Origin: an uncultured Lachnospiraceae bacterium
GTDB lineage: Bacteria; Bacillota; Clostridia; Lachnospirales; Lachnospiraceae
DNA: 64,000 nt
Direction: 5' to 3'
Assembly: GCA_910578175.1 (NCBI GenBank)
Contig: CAJTPF010000012.1
Location: 15,308-79,307 of the forward strand
This document shows positions 43,433 through 54,040 of this stretch, in pieces. The notes beneath the pieces are model-generated. The model did not search any database. It was not told the origin of the DNA and was given only the letters and a program-made list of their open reading frames with translations. Every line of letters begins with the position of its first letter. Position 1 is the stretch's first letter. Position numbers and translations under genes: made by a program.

Positions 43433-46400
43433 ATGTCGATGGAGCAAAACAGAATGCGTCCGGTCAAATCAGGAAAAAGCGTTAGAATGAGCTATTCGAG
43501 GCAGAAAGAGGTTCTCGGGATGCCTAACCTTATCGAGATCCAGAAGGATTCTTACCACTGGTTTCTGACTGACGGACTGAAAGAAGTGTTTAACGACATC
43601 TCACCAATTGAAGACTTTACAGAGCATTTGAGCTTGGAATTCGTAGATTTTCAGTTGTGTGAAGATGAAGCAAAGTATTCTATTGAGGAATGCAAGGAAA
43701 GAGATGCAACTTATGCTGCGCCGCTGAAGGTAAAGGTAAGACTCAATAAAAAAGAAACCGGAGAAATCAGTGAACATGAGATATTCATGGGTGATTTGCC
43801 ATTGATGACCGCTACTGGTACATTCGTGATTAACGGCGCCGAACGTGTAATCGTCAGTCAGTTAGTTCGTTCCCCTGGCATATATTATGGTATAGCACAT
43901 GACAAGATAGGTAAAGAATTGTACTCATGCACGGTAATTCCTAACAGAGGAGCATGGCTGGAATATGAAACGGATTCCAATGATGTATTTTATGTTCGTG
44001 TGGATAGGACAAGAAAAGTTCCGGTTACAGTATTGATCCGTGCTTTGGGTTATGGAACAAATGCCGAGATTATCGATCTGTTCGGCGAAGAACCAAAGAT
44101 TTTAGCAAGCTTTGCAAAGGACACTTCTGATAACTATCAGGATGGTCTTTTGGAATTATATAAGAAAATCCGACCAGGCGAGCCGTTAGCTGTTGAAAGC
44201 GCGGAAAGCCTTATTTCCAGTATGTTTTTTGACGCCAGACGTTATGATCTGGCAAAGGTGGGACGTTATAAATTTAATAAGAAGCTTGCGCTTAAAAACA
44301 GAATAAAGAATCAGATACTGGCGGAATCCGTAGTTGATGCATCAACCGGTGAAATACTTGCGGAAGCAGGTACCAAAGTGACCGAAGAACTGGCATTGGC
44401 GATTCAGAATGCGGCAGTACCTTTTGTATGGATCCAGACGGAAGAGAGAAATGTAAAAGTCATTTCCAATATGATGGTTGACATCAGTTCCTATGTGGAT
44501 TTTGACTGCAGGGAACTGGGAGTGACGGAACTGGTATTTTATCCGGTATTATCCCGGATTCTGGAGGAGAATACGGAGGAGGAAGATTTAAAAACGGCGA
44601 TCAAAAAGAATATTGCCGAACTGATTCCGAAACATATAACAAAGGAAGATATCATTGCTTCCATTAATTATAATATGCATCTGGAAGGCGGCATTGGTAA
44701 TTCCGATGATATTGACCATTTGGGCAACAGACGTATCCGTGCGGTAGGTGAATTACTGCAGAACCAGTACAGGATCGGTTTGTCCAGAATGGAGAGAGTG
44801 GTTCGTGAACGAATGACCACCCAGGATATGTCGGATGTATCACCGCAGGGACTGATCAACATTAAACCGGTAACCGCGGCAGTGAAGGAGTTCTTCGGAA
44901 GTTCCCAGCTGTCCCAGTTTATGGATCAGAATAATCCGCTGGGTGAGCTGACGCATAAAAGACGTTTATCAGCACTGGGACCGGGCGGTCTGTCCAGAGA
45001 CCGGGCCGGATTTGAGGTTCGTGACGTACATTATTCCCACTATGGAAGAATGTGTCCGATTGAGACACCGGAAGGTCCGAACATCGGTCTGATCAACTCG
45101 CTGGCAACTTATGCAAGAATAAATGAATACGGATTTATCGAAGCGCCGTATCGTGTGGTAGATAAGACTACCGACCCTGAGAATCCTGTTGTTACCGATG
45201 AAATCTGGTATTTAACGGCAGATGAAGAGGATGATTATATAGTTGCCCAGGCGAATGAGCCGCTGGATGAGGAAGGACATTTTGTAAATTCCAATGTTTC
45301 CGGCCGTTACAGAGAAGAAACTTCCGAGTTTCAGAAACAGAATGTTGATCTGATGGACGTTTCGCCGAAGATGGTATTTTCGGTGGCAACATCCATGATA
45401 CCGTTCCTGGAAAACGACGATGCAAACCGTGCGCTGATGGGTTCCAACATGCAGCGTCAGGCGGTGCCTCTTCTGACTACGGAAGCGCCTGTAGTGGGCA
45501 CCGGTATCGAGCATAAGGCGGCGGTGGACTCCGGCGTGTGCGTTTGTGCGAAAAAAGCAGGCGTGGTGGAACGTTCCACATCAAAGGAAATATCCATCCG
45601 CTATGACGACGATAAACAATTAGAGACTTATAAACTGATCAAGTTTGCAAGAAGTAACCAGAGCAACTGTTATAACCAGAAGCCTATCGTATTTAAAGGA
45701 GAACATGTAGAAGCCGGACAGGTGATCGCGGACGGAGCGTCTACTTCCAACGGTGAGATTGCGCTGGGTAAAAATCCGTTGATCGGATTTATGACCTGGG
45801 AAGGTTATAATTATGAAGATGCGGTACTTTTAAGTGAAAAGCTGGTTCAGAATGACGTATATACATCGGTTCATATTGAAGAATATGAAGCGGAATCCAG
45901 AGATACCAAACTGGGACCGGAAGAGATCACAAGAGATGTTCCGGGCGTAGGCGACGATGCCCTTAAGAATCTGGATGAGAGAGGAATCATCCGGATCGGA
46001 GCGGAAGTAAGAGCTGGAGATATTCTGGTGGGAAAGGTTACTCCGAAGGGAGAGACTGAACTGACCGCCGAAGAGAGACTGTTAAGAGCTATTTTTGGTG
46101 AAAAAGCAAGAGAAGTCAGGGATACATCCCTGAAAGTTCCTCACGGCGAATATGGTATCGTTGTGGATGCCAAGGTATTTACAAGGGAAAATGGCGACGA
46201 ACTGGCGCCGGGTGTGAATCAGACCGTCCGTATCTATATTGCCCAGAAGAGAAAAATCTCCGTGGGTGACAAGATGGCCGGCCGTCACGGTAACAAGGGT
46301 GTGGTTTCCCGGGTACTGCCGGTAGAAGATATGCCGTTCCTGCCAAACGGACGTCCGCTGGATATCGTTTTAAACCCGTTGGGCGTGCCTTCCCGTATGA

Positions 46401-47305
46401 ATATCGGACAGGTGTTGGAAATTCATTTAAGTCTTGCTGCAAAAGCCCTTGGATTTAATGTGGCAACCCCTGTATTCGACGGTGCAAAGGAAAATGACAT
46501 TATGGATACCCTTGATCTGGCAAATGATTATGTCAATACATCCTGGGAAGAATTTGAAGAAAAGTATAAAGATATTGTGAATCCTGAGATCATGCAGTAT
46601 CTTTCAGATAACAGAGCCCACAGAAAAGAGTGGGCAGGCGTTCCGATCACCAGAGACGGTAAAGTCCAGCTCAGAGACGGACGTACCGGCGAATTTTTTG
46701 ACGGTAAGGTTACCATCGGACATATGCACTACTTAAAGCTTCATCATTTGGTTGACGATAAGATCCATGCCCGTTCAACGGGTCCTTACTCACTGGTTAC
46801 CCAGCAGCCGCTGGGCGGTAAGGCGCAGTTCGGCGGTCAGAGATTCGGTGAGATGGAAGTCTGGGCGTTGGAGGCATATGGCGCTTCTTATACGCTGCAG
46901 GAGATTCTGACGGTTAAATCCGATGACGTGGTGGGCCGTGTGAAAACCTATGAAGCCATCATCAAAGGCCGTAATATACCGGAACCGGGTATACCGGAAT
47001 CCTTCAAAGTATTGTTAAAGGAACTGCAGTCACTGGCACTGGATGTAAAGGTATTACGGGAAGATAATACGGAAGTCGATATGAAGGAAAATATTGATGA
47101 AGCAACTATTTCCTATAATTCGGTAATGTCGGAAGATAAGAATTATAACCAGAATAATAATGAAGATTTTGGAAAACTTGGATATCAGACACAGCAGATT
47201 TCAGAGGACGGATTCGAAGATGTAGCGCCGGAAGAAGATCTGGACGGCGAATTTGAAGAAGAATTAATCTTGGATGAATCCTATGATGATTCAATTGAAG
47301 AATAG
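43433..47305 (+). CDS. rpoB: DNA-directed RNA polymerase beta subunit
   Basis: The 1290-residue subunit forms much of the catalytic channel of RNA polymerase. Landmarks are MSYSRQKEVLGMPNLIEIQK, the rifampicin region (FGSSQLSQFMDQNNPLGE, THKRRLSALGPGGLSRDR) with no known resistance substitution visible at the D, H and S positions, and the C-terminal region RFGEMEVWALEAYGASYTLQ. The acidic tail (EEDLDGEFEEELILDESYDD) is usual in Clostridia. The start is ATG 43433, with a second ATG at 43439. The promoter at 43297 and rpoC directly after define the rpoBC operon. Confidence 0.97.
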   Translation: MSMEQNRMRPVKSGKSVRMSYSRQKEVLGMPNLIEIQKDSYHWFLTDGLKEVFNDISPIEDFTEHLSLEFVDFQLCEDEAKYSIEECKERDATYAAPLKVKVRLNKKETGEISEHEIFMGDLPLMTATGTFVINGAERVIVSQLVRSPGIYYGIAHDKIGKELYSCTVIPNRGAWLEYETDSNDVFYVRVDRTRKVPVTVLIRALGYGTNAEIIDLFGEEPKILASFAKDTSDNYQDGLLELYKKIRPGEPLAVESAESLISSMFFDARRYDLAKVGRYKFNKKLALKNRIKNQILAESVVDASTGEILAEAGTKVTEELALAIQNAAVPFVWIQTEERNVKVISNMMVDISSYVDFDCRELGVTELVFYPVLSRILEENTEEEDLKTAIKKNIAELIPKHITKEDIIASINYNMHLEGGIGNSDDIDHLGNRRIRAVGELLQNQYRIGLSRMERVVRERMTTQDMSDVSPQGLINIKPVTAAVKEFFGSSQLSQFMDQNNPLGELTHKRRLSALGPGGLSRDRAGFEVRDVHYSHYGRMCPIETPEGPNIGLINSLATYARINEYGFIEAPYRVVDKTTDPENPVVTDEIWYLTADEEDDYIVAQANEPLDEEGHFVNSNVSGRYREETSEFQKQNVDLMDVSPKMVFSVATSMIPFLENDDANRALMGSNMQRQAVPLLTTEAPVVGTGIEHKAAVDSGVCVCAKKAGVVERSTSKEISIRYDDDKQLETYKLIKFARSNQSNCYNQKPIVFKGEHVEAGQVIADGASTSNGEIALGKNPLIGFMTWEGYNYEDAVLLSEKLVQNDVYTSVHIEEYEAESRDTKLGPEEITRDVPGVGDDALKNLDERGIIRIGAEVRAGDILVGKVTPKGETELTAEERLLRAIFGEKAREVRDTSLKVPHGEYGIVVDAKVFTRENGDELAPGVNQTVRIYIAQKRKISVGDKMAGRHGNKGVVSRVLPVEDMPFLPNGRPLDIVLNPLGVPSRMNIGQVLEIHLSLAAKALGFNVATPVFDGAKENDIMDTLDLANDYVNTSWEEFEEKYKDIVNPEIMQYLSDNRAHRKEWAGVPITRDGKVQLRDGRTGEFFDGKVTIGHMHYLKLHHLVDDKIHARSTGPYSLVTQQPLGGKAQFGGQRFGEMEVWALEAYGASYTLQEILTVKSDDVVGRVKTYEAIIKGRNIPEPGIPESFKVLLKELQSLALDVKVLREDNTEVDMKENIDEATISYNSVMSEDKNYNQNNNEDFGKLGYQTQQISEDGFEDVAPEEDLDGEFEEELILDESYDDSIEE

Positions 47306-47320
47306 AAGGGAGTGTCTTGG

Positions 47321-50300
47321 ATGCCTGAAACAAATAATGAAACATATCAGCAGATGACATTTGATAAGATCCGAATCGGTCTTGCATCCCCTGATAAGAT
47401 CAGAGAATGGTCTTACGGCGAGGTAAAAAAACCGGAAACCATTAATTACAGGACATTGAAACCGGAACGGGACGGTTTGTTCTGTGAGAAGATTTTCGGA
47501 CCGAGCAAGGACTGGGAATGTCACTGTGGAAAATATAAGAAGATCAGATATAAAGGCGTGATTTGTGACAGATGTGGTGTGGAAGTTACAAAGGCCAGCG
47601 TGAGAAGAGAGCGTATGGGTTCCATCGAACTTGCGGCTCCGGTATCCCATATCTGGTATTTCAAGGGAATTCCCAGCCGTATGGGTCTGATCCTGGACCT
47701 GTCTCCACGTACATTGGAGAAGGTGTTATACTTTGCATCTTATATCGTACTGGATGCAGGCGAAACCGAACTGATGTATAAGCAGGTTCTTTCTGAAAAG
47801 GAATACAGAGAGGCATATGATAAATACGGTTCTGCCTTTAAAGTAGGAATGGGTGCGGAAGCAGTGCTGGAACTGCTTCAGGCCATCGATCTGGAAAAGG
47901 AATCCGAAGAACTGAAGAGTGCATTAGAGGATTCCACCGGTCAGAAACGTGCAAAGATTATTAAGAGACTGGAAGTTGTTGAGGCATTTAAGGCATCCGG
48001 CAATAAACCGGAGTGGATGATACTTCAGGTCATTCCTGTCATCCCACCGGATCTAAGACCTATGGTCCAGCTGGACGGCGGACGTTTCGCTACTTCCGAT
48101 TTAAATGACTTATACAGAAGGATCATTAACAGAAATAACCGTCTGGAGCGTCTGCTGGAACTGGGCGCACCTGAGATCATCGTAAGAAATGAAAAGAGAA
48201 TGCTGCAGGAAGCGGTAGACGCCCTGATCGACAACGGTCGCCGGGGACGTCCGGTAACCGGACCGGGAAATCGTGCCCTGAAGTCTCTTTCCGATATGTT
48301 AAAAGGTAAGCAGGGACGGTTCCGTCAGAATCTGCTGGGTAAACGTGTGGACTATTCCGGACGTTCGGTTATCGTAGTCGGACCGGAACTTAAAATATAC
48401 CAATGCGGTCTGCCAAAGGAAATGGCTATTGAGCTGTTCAAACCATTTGTTATCCGTCAGCTTACCGCTAACGGAACGGCACATAACGTTAAGAGTGCAA
48501 AGAAGATGGTGGAACGTCTGCAGACAGAAGTATGGGATGTTCTCGAAGATGTGATCAAAGAACATCCGGTTATGTTAAACCGTGCGCCTACGCTACACAG
48601 ACTTGGTATTCAGGCGTTTGAGCCTATTCTGGTGGAAGGTAAGGCGATCAAGCTGCATCCGCTGGTATGTACTGCGTTTAACGCCGATTTTGACGGCGAC
48701 CAGATGGCGGTTCATCTTCCGTTATCCGTGGAAGCACAGGCAGAATGCCGGTTTTTATTGCTTTCACCAAACAACCTGTTAAAACCGTCCGATGGCGGTC
48801 CGGTAGCGGTTCCGTCCCAGGATATGGTACTGGGTATCTATTATCTGACACAGGAAAGACCGGGTGTGAAAGGTGAAGGAAAGATATTTAAGGGTGTAAA
48901 CGAAGCGATACTCGCATATGAAAACGGTGCGATTACCCTTCATTCCAAAATATTTGTAAGAGTGACCAAGACAACGCCGGAAGGCGAGGAAGTTACGGGA
49001 ATCATCAATTCCACATTGGGAAGATGTATCTTTAACGAAATACTTCCGCAGGATTTGGGACTTACCAAGCGGGAAAATAAAGAAGATTATCTGAAGCTGG
49101 AAGTAGATTACCATGTAGGTAAGAAACAGTTAAAAGGAATTCTTGAAAAGGTTATCAATATTCATGGAGCAACCAAGACCGCAGAGGTACTGGATGATAT
49201 CAAAGCCATGGGATATAAGTATTCTACCCGTGCAGCCATGACGGTTTCCATTTCCGATATGACCATTCCGGAAGAGAAAGCTCCGCTTCTGAAAGAAGCT
49301 GAAGAAACCGTGGAAAAGATCACAAAAAATTTCCGCCGGGGATTTATTACCGACGAGGAGCGCTATAAGGAAGTCATCAAGACATGGCAGACAGCCGATG
49401 ATAAGATCCAGAAGGCGCTGATGGCAGGTCTTGACCCGTATAATAACATTTATATGATGGCGGATTCCGGTGCCCGTGGTTCGGATAAGCAGATTAAACA
49501 GCTTGCAGGAATGCGTGGTCTGATGGCGGATACCACCGGTAAGACCATTGAATTGCCGATCACATCTAACTTCCGTGAAGGTCTGGATGTATTGGAGTAC
49601 TTTATTTCTGCCCATGGCGCCAGAAAAGGTCTGTCGGATACTGCACTTCGTACAGCCGATTCCGGTTATCTGACCAGACGTCTCGTTGACGTATCCCAGG
49701 ATCTGATCATCCGTGAAGTGGACTGCTGTGAGGGAAAAGAGATTCCGTTTATGGAAATCGGCGGTTTTCAGGAGGGCGCAGAAATAACCGAAAGTCTGGA
49801 AGAGAGAATTACGGGACGTTATGCGGCTGAAACCATTACCGATGCCGAAGGAAATGTAATCGTTAAGGCAAATCATATGATCACACCGAAGCGTGCTGCT
49901 AAGGTTGTGGCGACCGGCAGGGAAAAGGTTAAGATTCGTACCATTTTATCTTGCAAATCCCATATCGGAGTGTGTGCGAAATGTTACGGTGCCAATATGG
50001 CCACCGGTCAGGCGGTACAGGTTGGTGAAGCAGTAGGTATCATTGCGGCCCAGTCCATCGGTGAACCTGGTACACAGCTTACCATGCGTACCTTCCATAC
50101 CGGCGGTGTTGCCGGTGGCGATATCACGCAGGGTCTTCCGCGTGTGGAGGAACTTTTCGAGGCAAGAAAACCGAAAGGACTTGCAATTATCGCTGAGTTC
50201 GGCGGCAGAGTGGAAGTCAGGGATACAAAGAAGAAGAGAGAGATCATTATCACCAATGAAGAGACCGGGGAACAGAAGGCATACCTCATTCCGTACGGTT

Positions 50301-50989
50301 CCAGGATCAAGGCCCGGATTCAGGACGGCGTAATTTTGGAAGCCGGAGATGAACTGACGGAAGGTAGTGTAAATCCTCATGATATTCTCAGGATCAAAGG
50401 CGTTCGTGCCGTTCAGGATTATATGATCCGTGAGGTTCAGAGAGTATACCGCCTTCAGGGTGTGGAGATCAACGATAAGCATATAGAAGTGATCGTGCGT
50501 CAAATGTTGAAAAAAGTCCGTATAGAGGATAACGGTGATTCCGAATTCTTACCGGGCTCACAGGTTGACGTCCTTGACTTCAATGAAATCAATGAGAAAC
50601 TCATCGAAGAAGGAAAAGAGCCTGCAGAAGGTAAACAGATCATGCTGGGTATCACAAAAGCCTCTCTGGCAACCAATTCCTTCCTGTCGGCAGCTTCATT
50701 CCAGGAAACCACAAAGGTGCTTACGGAAGCAGCTATTAACGGTAAAGAAGATCCGCTGATCGGTCTGAAGGAAAATGTGATTATCGGTAAGCTGATTCCG
50801 GCAGGAACCGGTATGAAGAGATATAGGAGCGTCAAACTGGATACCGATATGAATGAGATACAGGTATCGGAGGAAGATGACCTGATGATTTCGGAGGATG
50901 ATATATTCCAGGTATCGGAAGAAGAAGATATTTTAATATCTGAAGAAACTACGGAAGAAGCTGAAGCACTCAGCGATATTCTGGAATAG
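47321..50989 (+). CDS. rpoC: DNA-directed RNA polymerase beta-prime subunit
   Basis: The second large catalytic subunit. The zinc-finger region is clear (CHCGKYKK, CDRCGVEVTKA), and the catalytic magnesium motif NADFDGDQM lies in a conserved segment. KVVATGREKVKIRTILSC and GEAVGIIAAQSIGEPGTQL (trigger loop region) are present. The start is taken at ATG 47321, preceded by AAGGGAG, in place of the GTG at 47312 that overlaps the ribosome site. It lies 15 bases after rpoB. The length of 1222 residues is normal for Firmicutes, including an acidic tail rich in SEEED. A bidirectional terminator follows at 51004. Confidence 0.97.
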   Translation: MPETNNETYQQMTFDKIRIGLASPDKIREWSYGEVKKPETINYRTLKPERDGLFCEKIFGPSKDWECHCGKYKKIRYKGVICDRCGVEVTKASVRRERMGSIELAAPVSHIWYFKGIPSRMGLILDLSPRTLEKVLYFASYIVLDAGETELMYKQVLSEKEYREAYDKYGSAFKVGMGAEAVLELLQAIDLEKESEELKSALEDSTGQKRAKIIKRLEVVEAFKASGNKPEWMILQVIPVIPPDLRPMVQLDGGRFATSDLNDLYRRIINRNNRLERLLELGAPEIIVRNEKRMLQEAVDALIDNGRRGRPVTGPGNRALKSLSDMLKGKQGRFRQNLLGKRVDYSGRSVIVVGPELKIYQCGLPKEMAIELFKPFVIRQLTANGTAHNVKSAKKMVERLQTEVWDVLEDVIKEHPVMLNRAPTLHRLGIQAFEPILVEGKAIKLHPLVCTAFNADFDGDQMAVHLPLSVEAQAECRFLLLSPNNLLKPSDGGPVAVPSQDMVLGIYYLTQERPGVKGEGKIFKGVNEAILAYENGAITLHSKIFVRVTKTTPEGEEVTGIINSTLGRCIFNEILPQDLGLTKRENKEDYLKLEVDYHVGKKQLKGILEKVINIHGATKTAEVLDDIKAMGYKYSTRAAMTVSISDMTIPEEKAPLLKEAEETVEKITKNFRRGFITDEERYKEVIKTWQTADDKIQKALMAGLDPYNNIYMMADSGARGSDKQIKQLAGMRGLMADTTGKTIELPITSNFREGLDVLEYFISAHGARKGLSDTALRTADSGYLTRRLVDVSQDLIIREVDCCEGKEIPFMEIGGFQEGAEITESLEERITGRYAAETITDAEGNVIVKANHMITPKRAAKVVATGREKVKIRTILSCKSHIGVCAKCYGANMATGQAVQVGEAVGIIAAQSIGEPGTQLTMRTFHTGGVAGGDITQGLPRVEELFEARKPKGLAIIAEFGGRVEVRDTKKKREIIITNEETGEQKAYLIPYGSRIKARIQDGVILEAGDELTEGSVNPHDILRIKGVRAVQDYMIREVQRVYRLQGVEINDKHIEVIVRQMLKKVRIEDNGDSEFLPGSQVDVLDFNEINEKLIEEGKEPAEGKQIMLGITKASLATNSFLSAASFQETTKVLTEAAINGKEDPLIGLKENVIIGKLIPAGTGMKRYRSVKLDTDMNEIQVSEEDDLMISEDDIFQVSEEEDILISEETTEEAEALSDILE

Positions 50990-51003
50990 AGAATAAATTG
51001 GCC

Positions 51004-51050
51004 AAAAAGAAGAAATGAACTGTCTGAAGAACAGTCATTTCTTCTTTTTT
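51004..51050. terminator. bidirectional terminator after rpoC
   Basis: Arms 51005-51023 and 51031-51048 pair with one bulged base and have T runs on both strands. It separates rpoC from the convergent response-regulator gene at 51083. Confidence 0.85.
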
Positions 51051-51082
51051 ATGTATAAGTCAAATGGAGCCGGAGACAGATA

Positions 51083-51709
51083 TTACATGTTTTTGTAATA
51101 AAATATTGCAATCTGGGTACGGTCCCTGAGGTTTAATTTTTCCAGAATCACGCTGATATAGTTTCGTACGGTTCCTTCGCTTAAAAACAATATATCAGCA
51201 ATCTCCCTGTTGCTCAGCCCGTCAGCGATCTTTGTAATGACCTGGATTTCCCGTTCGCTTAAATCATATTTTTCAAAGGACGGAGCAGCAGAATACAGGG
51301 AAGGCAGCTTATTTATGATATTGTCTCCGAATACACGCTGGCCGTTCATAACGGCATCGATGGAGGGCAGGATACAATCAAAATTTTGTTTTAATATATA
51401 GCCTTTTGCTCCAAGTTTCAATGCCCTGGCAATATATTCATCATCTTCAAAGGTGGTTAAAAACAGTATCTTTGCATCCGGAAAACTGTTTAAAATGCTT
51501 TCTGCGGCATCCAGTCCGGTAAATTCACCCATACGGATATCCAGAAGCATTAAATCTGGACGGTACTGCTCATAGAGGCGGACGGCTTCCTGTCCGTCAT
51601 GTCCCAGCGCCGGAATTTCGATTTTATTTCCACTTTTCAGGATCATCTCCAGTGCGGTACAGACCAGATTATCATCATCGGCTATGATTACTTTATATTT
51701 TTCTGACAT
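51083..51709 (-). CDS. NarL/LuxR-type response regulator
   Basis: The receiver domain has the acidic cluster Asp11-13 and phosphoacceptor Asp57 in LMLLDIRMGE. The C-terminal helix-turn-helix (LSEREIQVITKIADGLSNRE, then LSEGTVRNYISVILEKLNL) is typical of NarL-type regulators. The length of 208 residues is usual. The ATG follows AAAGGAGC. It forms a two-gene operon with the histidine kinase at 51725, divergent from an ABC exporter. The pair resembles LnrK with LnrLMN in Bacillus subtilis, which responds to linearmycins. Whether it senses a similar compound is not known. Confidence 0.87.
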   Translation of the reverse strand: MSEKYKVIIADDDNLVCTALEMILKSGNKIEIPALGHDGQEAVRLYEQYRPDLMLLDIRMGEFTGLDAAESILNSFPDAKILFLTTFEDDEYIARALKLGAKGYILKQNFDCILPSIDAVMNGQRVFGDNIINKLPSLYSAAPSFEKYDLSEREIQVITKIADGLSNREIADILFLSEGTVRNYISVILEKLNLRDRTQIAIFYYKNM

Positions 51710-51724
51710 TTTAAAGCTCCTTTA

Positions 51725-52810
51725 CTAATTTTGACCGGTAATTTTTGTTTCAACTGGAATTGTAATATATATGCGGTATCCGTTGTCTTTCGTTATGTTT
51801 ATGGTACCGCCCAGGGAATTGATCCGGTCGTACATACTTACGGTCCCCATTCCGGCGGTTACGGCGGAAGAGGAAAATGCGGTACCATTGTCATGTATGA
51901 TGATTTTATAAAAACCGGGCAATTCCGAAATATTTAGCGATACATGGCTGGCATTGGAGTATTTCATTATATTGGTCAGGGATTCTCTGACAATATAGAT
52001 TAAGGCATATTTTGCTTTGGAAGAAAGATCCCGTTCCACATCATAGATGTACTCAATAGGGCAGAAATCAAAAGAGTTTACCATTTCCGTGATCTTAAGA
52101 TTTAAATCGACTGACTCCTCATGAATATTGTGGATACTGGCCCGTATACTGTTCATACCGTCCGTCAGCCGTTCGTTTACTTCTTTTAAATGCGAAGCGA
52201 CCGCTTCGTCTCTGACGACGGCAGTCAGGGCGGCGATCTGAAGGATGGAACCGGACAGCGTGTGTCCGATGGAATCATGAATCTCCCTGGCAATACGGTT
52301 CCGCTCGTTTAAAGTGGCATTGGTAACTTCGTAATCCTGCTTTGCGATTAATTCCCTGTTCTTTATATTTAAGTTGGTATTATAATCTTTTAAATCCTGC
52401 CGGATCTTTTCAAAATGCCTGGATTCCTCCAGATATTTATCCGTACGGAGTTTCAGGATAAAGCAAAGAACGGTTAACAGCAGAATGGAGGAAGCTGCAA
52501 GAACATTCAGCTCATTATGATGAAAATATAAAACAAAGACGGCCGGAATACATACATAGGTATATGAAGTATGGAAAAAAGGATAGCAGAATAAAGGGAT
52601 AAAGTAAGACAGCGTATGACTGGGCAGACTGAATAATAATGCGGCCATAAATAAAAACAGACTAACGATAAATTTATCAAAATAAATTGTCAGACAGGTA
52701 TAAATAATGGACATGCAAATACTTACTATCATCATTTTATCGTTTCCAAAAGAAAGCAGAAAAACCAGACAGCAGATAAAAATTATGATATTGTCCAGAA
52801 TACGTTCCAT
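51725..52810 (-). CDS. NarL-type sensor histidine kinase (HisKA_3 family)
   Basis: Several hydrophobic helices in the first half (five to six, residues ~1-120) are followed by the dimerisation/phosphoacceptor motif ERNRIAREIHDSIGHTLSGS and the ATP-binding region (IYIVRESLTNIMKYSNAS, TAGMGTVSMYDRI). The gene starts at ATG 52810 or at the GTG at 52816, two codons earlier. It precedes the response regulator by 15 bases and is divergent from the ABC genes at 53051. This arrangement is typical of antibiotic-sensing systems with few extracellular loops, where the sensor may detect membrane-active compounds. Confidence 0.85.
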   Translation of the reverse strand: MERILDNIIIFICCLVFLLSFGNDKMMIVSICMSIIYTCLTIYFDKFIVSLFLFMAALLFSLPSHTLSYFIPLFCYPFFHTSYTYVCIPAVFVLYFHHNELNVLAASSILLLTVLCFILKLRTDKYLEESRHFEKIRQDLKDYNTNLNIKNRELIAKQDYEVTNATLNERNRIAREIHDSIGHTLSGSILQIAALTAVVRDEAVASHLKEVNERLTDGMNSIRASIHNIHEESVDLNLKITEMVNSFDFCPIEYIYDVERDLSSKAKYALIYIVRESLTNIMKYSNASHVSLNISELPGFYKIIIHDNGTAFSSSAVTAGMGTVSMYDRINSLGGTINITKDNGYRIYITIPVETKITGQN

Positions 52811-52903
52811 GTTCACACCATCAACCTGTAGTTTTTTAAAATCTTATATTAAGTATACATTAATTTATAAAATGAATCAAGTAAAAGGAGGATCGTGATT
52901 GAA

Positions 52904-52930
52904 AACGGATATGACAAATGTCATTCCGTT
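52904..52930. promoter_or_regulatory. 27-base palindrome, operator candidate for the NarL-type regulator
   Basis: AACGGAtATGACA and TGTCATTCCGTT form 12 base pairs (AACGGA-TCCGTT and ATGACA-TGTCAT) around an AA centre, with one extra T in the left arm. It lies between the two-component system and the ABC genes, so it can control both directions. There is no T run, so it is unlikely to be a terminator. Confidence 0.45.
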
Positions 52931-53050
52931 TGATTTCAAAAGTCACTACACAGTAAATGAAAATGATATTATAATCTGCTTATGTTATTAAACAAGGAAA
53001 GGGCTGTGAAAACCATAGTCAGAGGAAAAGGAATGAAAGGAAAATCCGTT

Positions 53051-54040
53051 ATGAGCGATAATAAAGAAAACAGGTCAGATCGTTCTATTATCAATAATAT
53101 TGTTGAGATTAAAAATCTGACAAAAGATTACGGAGAATTAACGGCAGTAGATAATCTGAGTTTAAACATCCGGGAGGGAGAGATTTTCGGCCTTCTGGGA
53201 CCAAATGGTTCCGGCAAGACTACTACGATAAACTGTATGTTGTCCCTGATTGGTTATAACAGAGGGAAGATCAGTATATTCGGAAAGGAAATGTCAGCCA
53301 GGGCGTACGATGTTAAAAAAGAGATCGGAATAGTGCTACAGGATGTGGCCGTATTTGAAGAACTGACAGTCGAAGAAAATATCCGCTATTTCTGCGGATT
53401 GTATGTTACGGACAAAATTGAACTGAACCGTTGCGTGGAAGAAGCACTACGGTTTGTGGAACTGTCGGATTTCAGAAAATTCCGTCCGAAAAAACTGAGC
53501 GGCGGCCTGTTAAGAAGACTGAATATCGCCTGTGGGATTGCCCATAAGCCCAGATTCATCATACTGGATGAACCTACGGTTGCCGTAGACCCCCAGAGCC
53601 GAAATAATATATTGGAAGGAATCAAGGAACTGAACAGACAGGGGGCAACGATTCTGTATACCTCCCATTATATGGATGAGATAGAACAGTTATGTACTGA
53701 TATTGCCATCATGGACAGGGGAAAGATCATTGCCAGAGGGACCAAAGAAGAAATAAAGGCGATGATCGGAATTGAAGAAAAGATAGAAATCCATATTTCC
53801 GGATGTGAAGATACGGAAGCCCTGATCAATTTATTAAAAAAAATGCCTGCAGTCAAGAGTGCCGGGTTCAGGGAAGAAACCCTCTGTATTGTTTCACAGA
53901 AAGGAAAATATTGCCTTGCAAAAGTTTTGGGACTTCTGGAAGAAAATAATATAAGAGTAAGAAAAGTAATATCAAAAGAACCGACGCTTAATGATGTGTT
54001 TTTAGAGATCACAGGTAAGGAGTTAAGAGATAATGTTTAG
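53051..54040 (+). CDS. ABC transporter ATP-binding protein (LnrL-like)
   Basis: An ABC-2 type ATPase with Walker A at 50-57 (GPNGSGKT), signature LSGGLLRR from 149, and Walker B ILDEP at 171-175, followed by SHYMDEIEQL. The length is about 329 residues. The ATG at 53051 follows AAAGGAAAATCC; the frame from 52982 starts right after a TATAAT-like element (52970-52975) and is rejected. It is followed by two membrane permeases with 8-base and 4-base overlaps, so the three form one exporter. The arrangement of one ATPase plus two ABC-2 permeases with a nearby NarL-type system matches the Lnr type. Confidence 0.9.
   Translation: MSDNKENRSDRSIINNIVEIKNLTKDYGELTAVDNLSLNIREGEIFGLLGPNGSGKTTTINCMLSLIGYNRGKISIFGKEMSARAYDVKKEIGIVLQDVAVFEELTVEENIRYFCGLYVTDKIELNRCVEEALRFVELSDFRKFRPKKLSGGLLRRLNIACGIAHKPRFIILDEPTVAVDPQSRNNILEGIKELNRQGATILYTSHYMDEIEQLCTDIAIMDRGKIIARGTKEEIKAMIGIEEKIEIHISGCEDTEALINLLKKMPAVKSAGFREETLCIVSQKGKYCLAKVLGLLEENNIRVRKVISKEPTLNDVFLEITGKELRDNV

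Noticed and set aside
52982..53050. Upstream start for the ABC ATPase
   Set aside because: It begins only a few bases after a TATAAT element (52970-52975), so it would be at the transcript start. The ATG at 53051 has a proper ribosome site.
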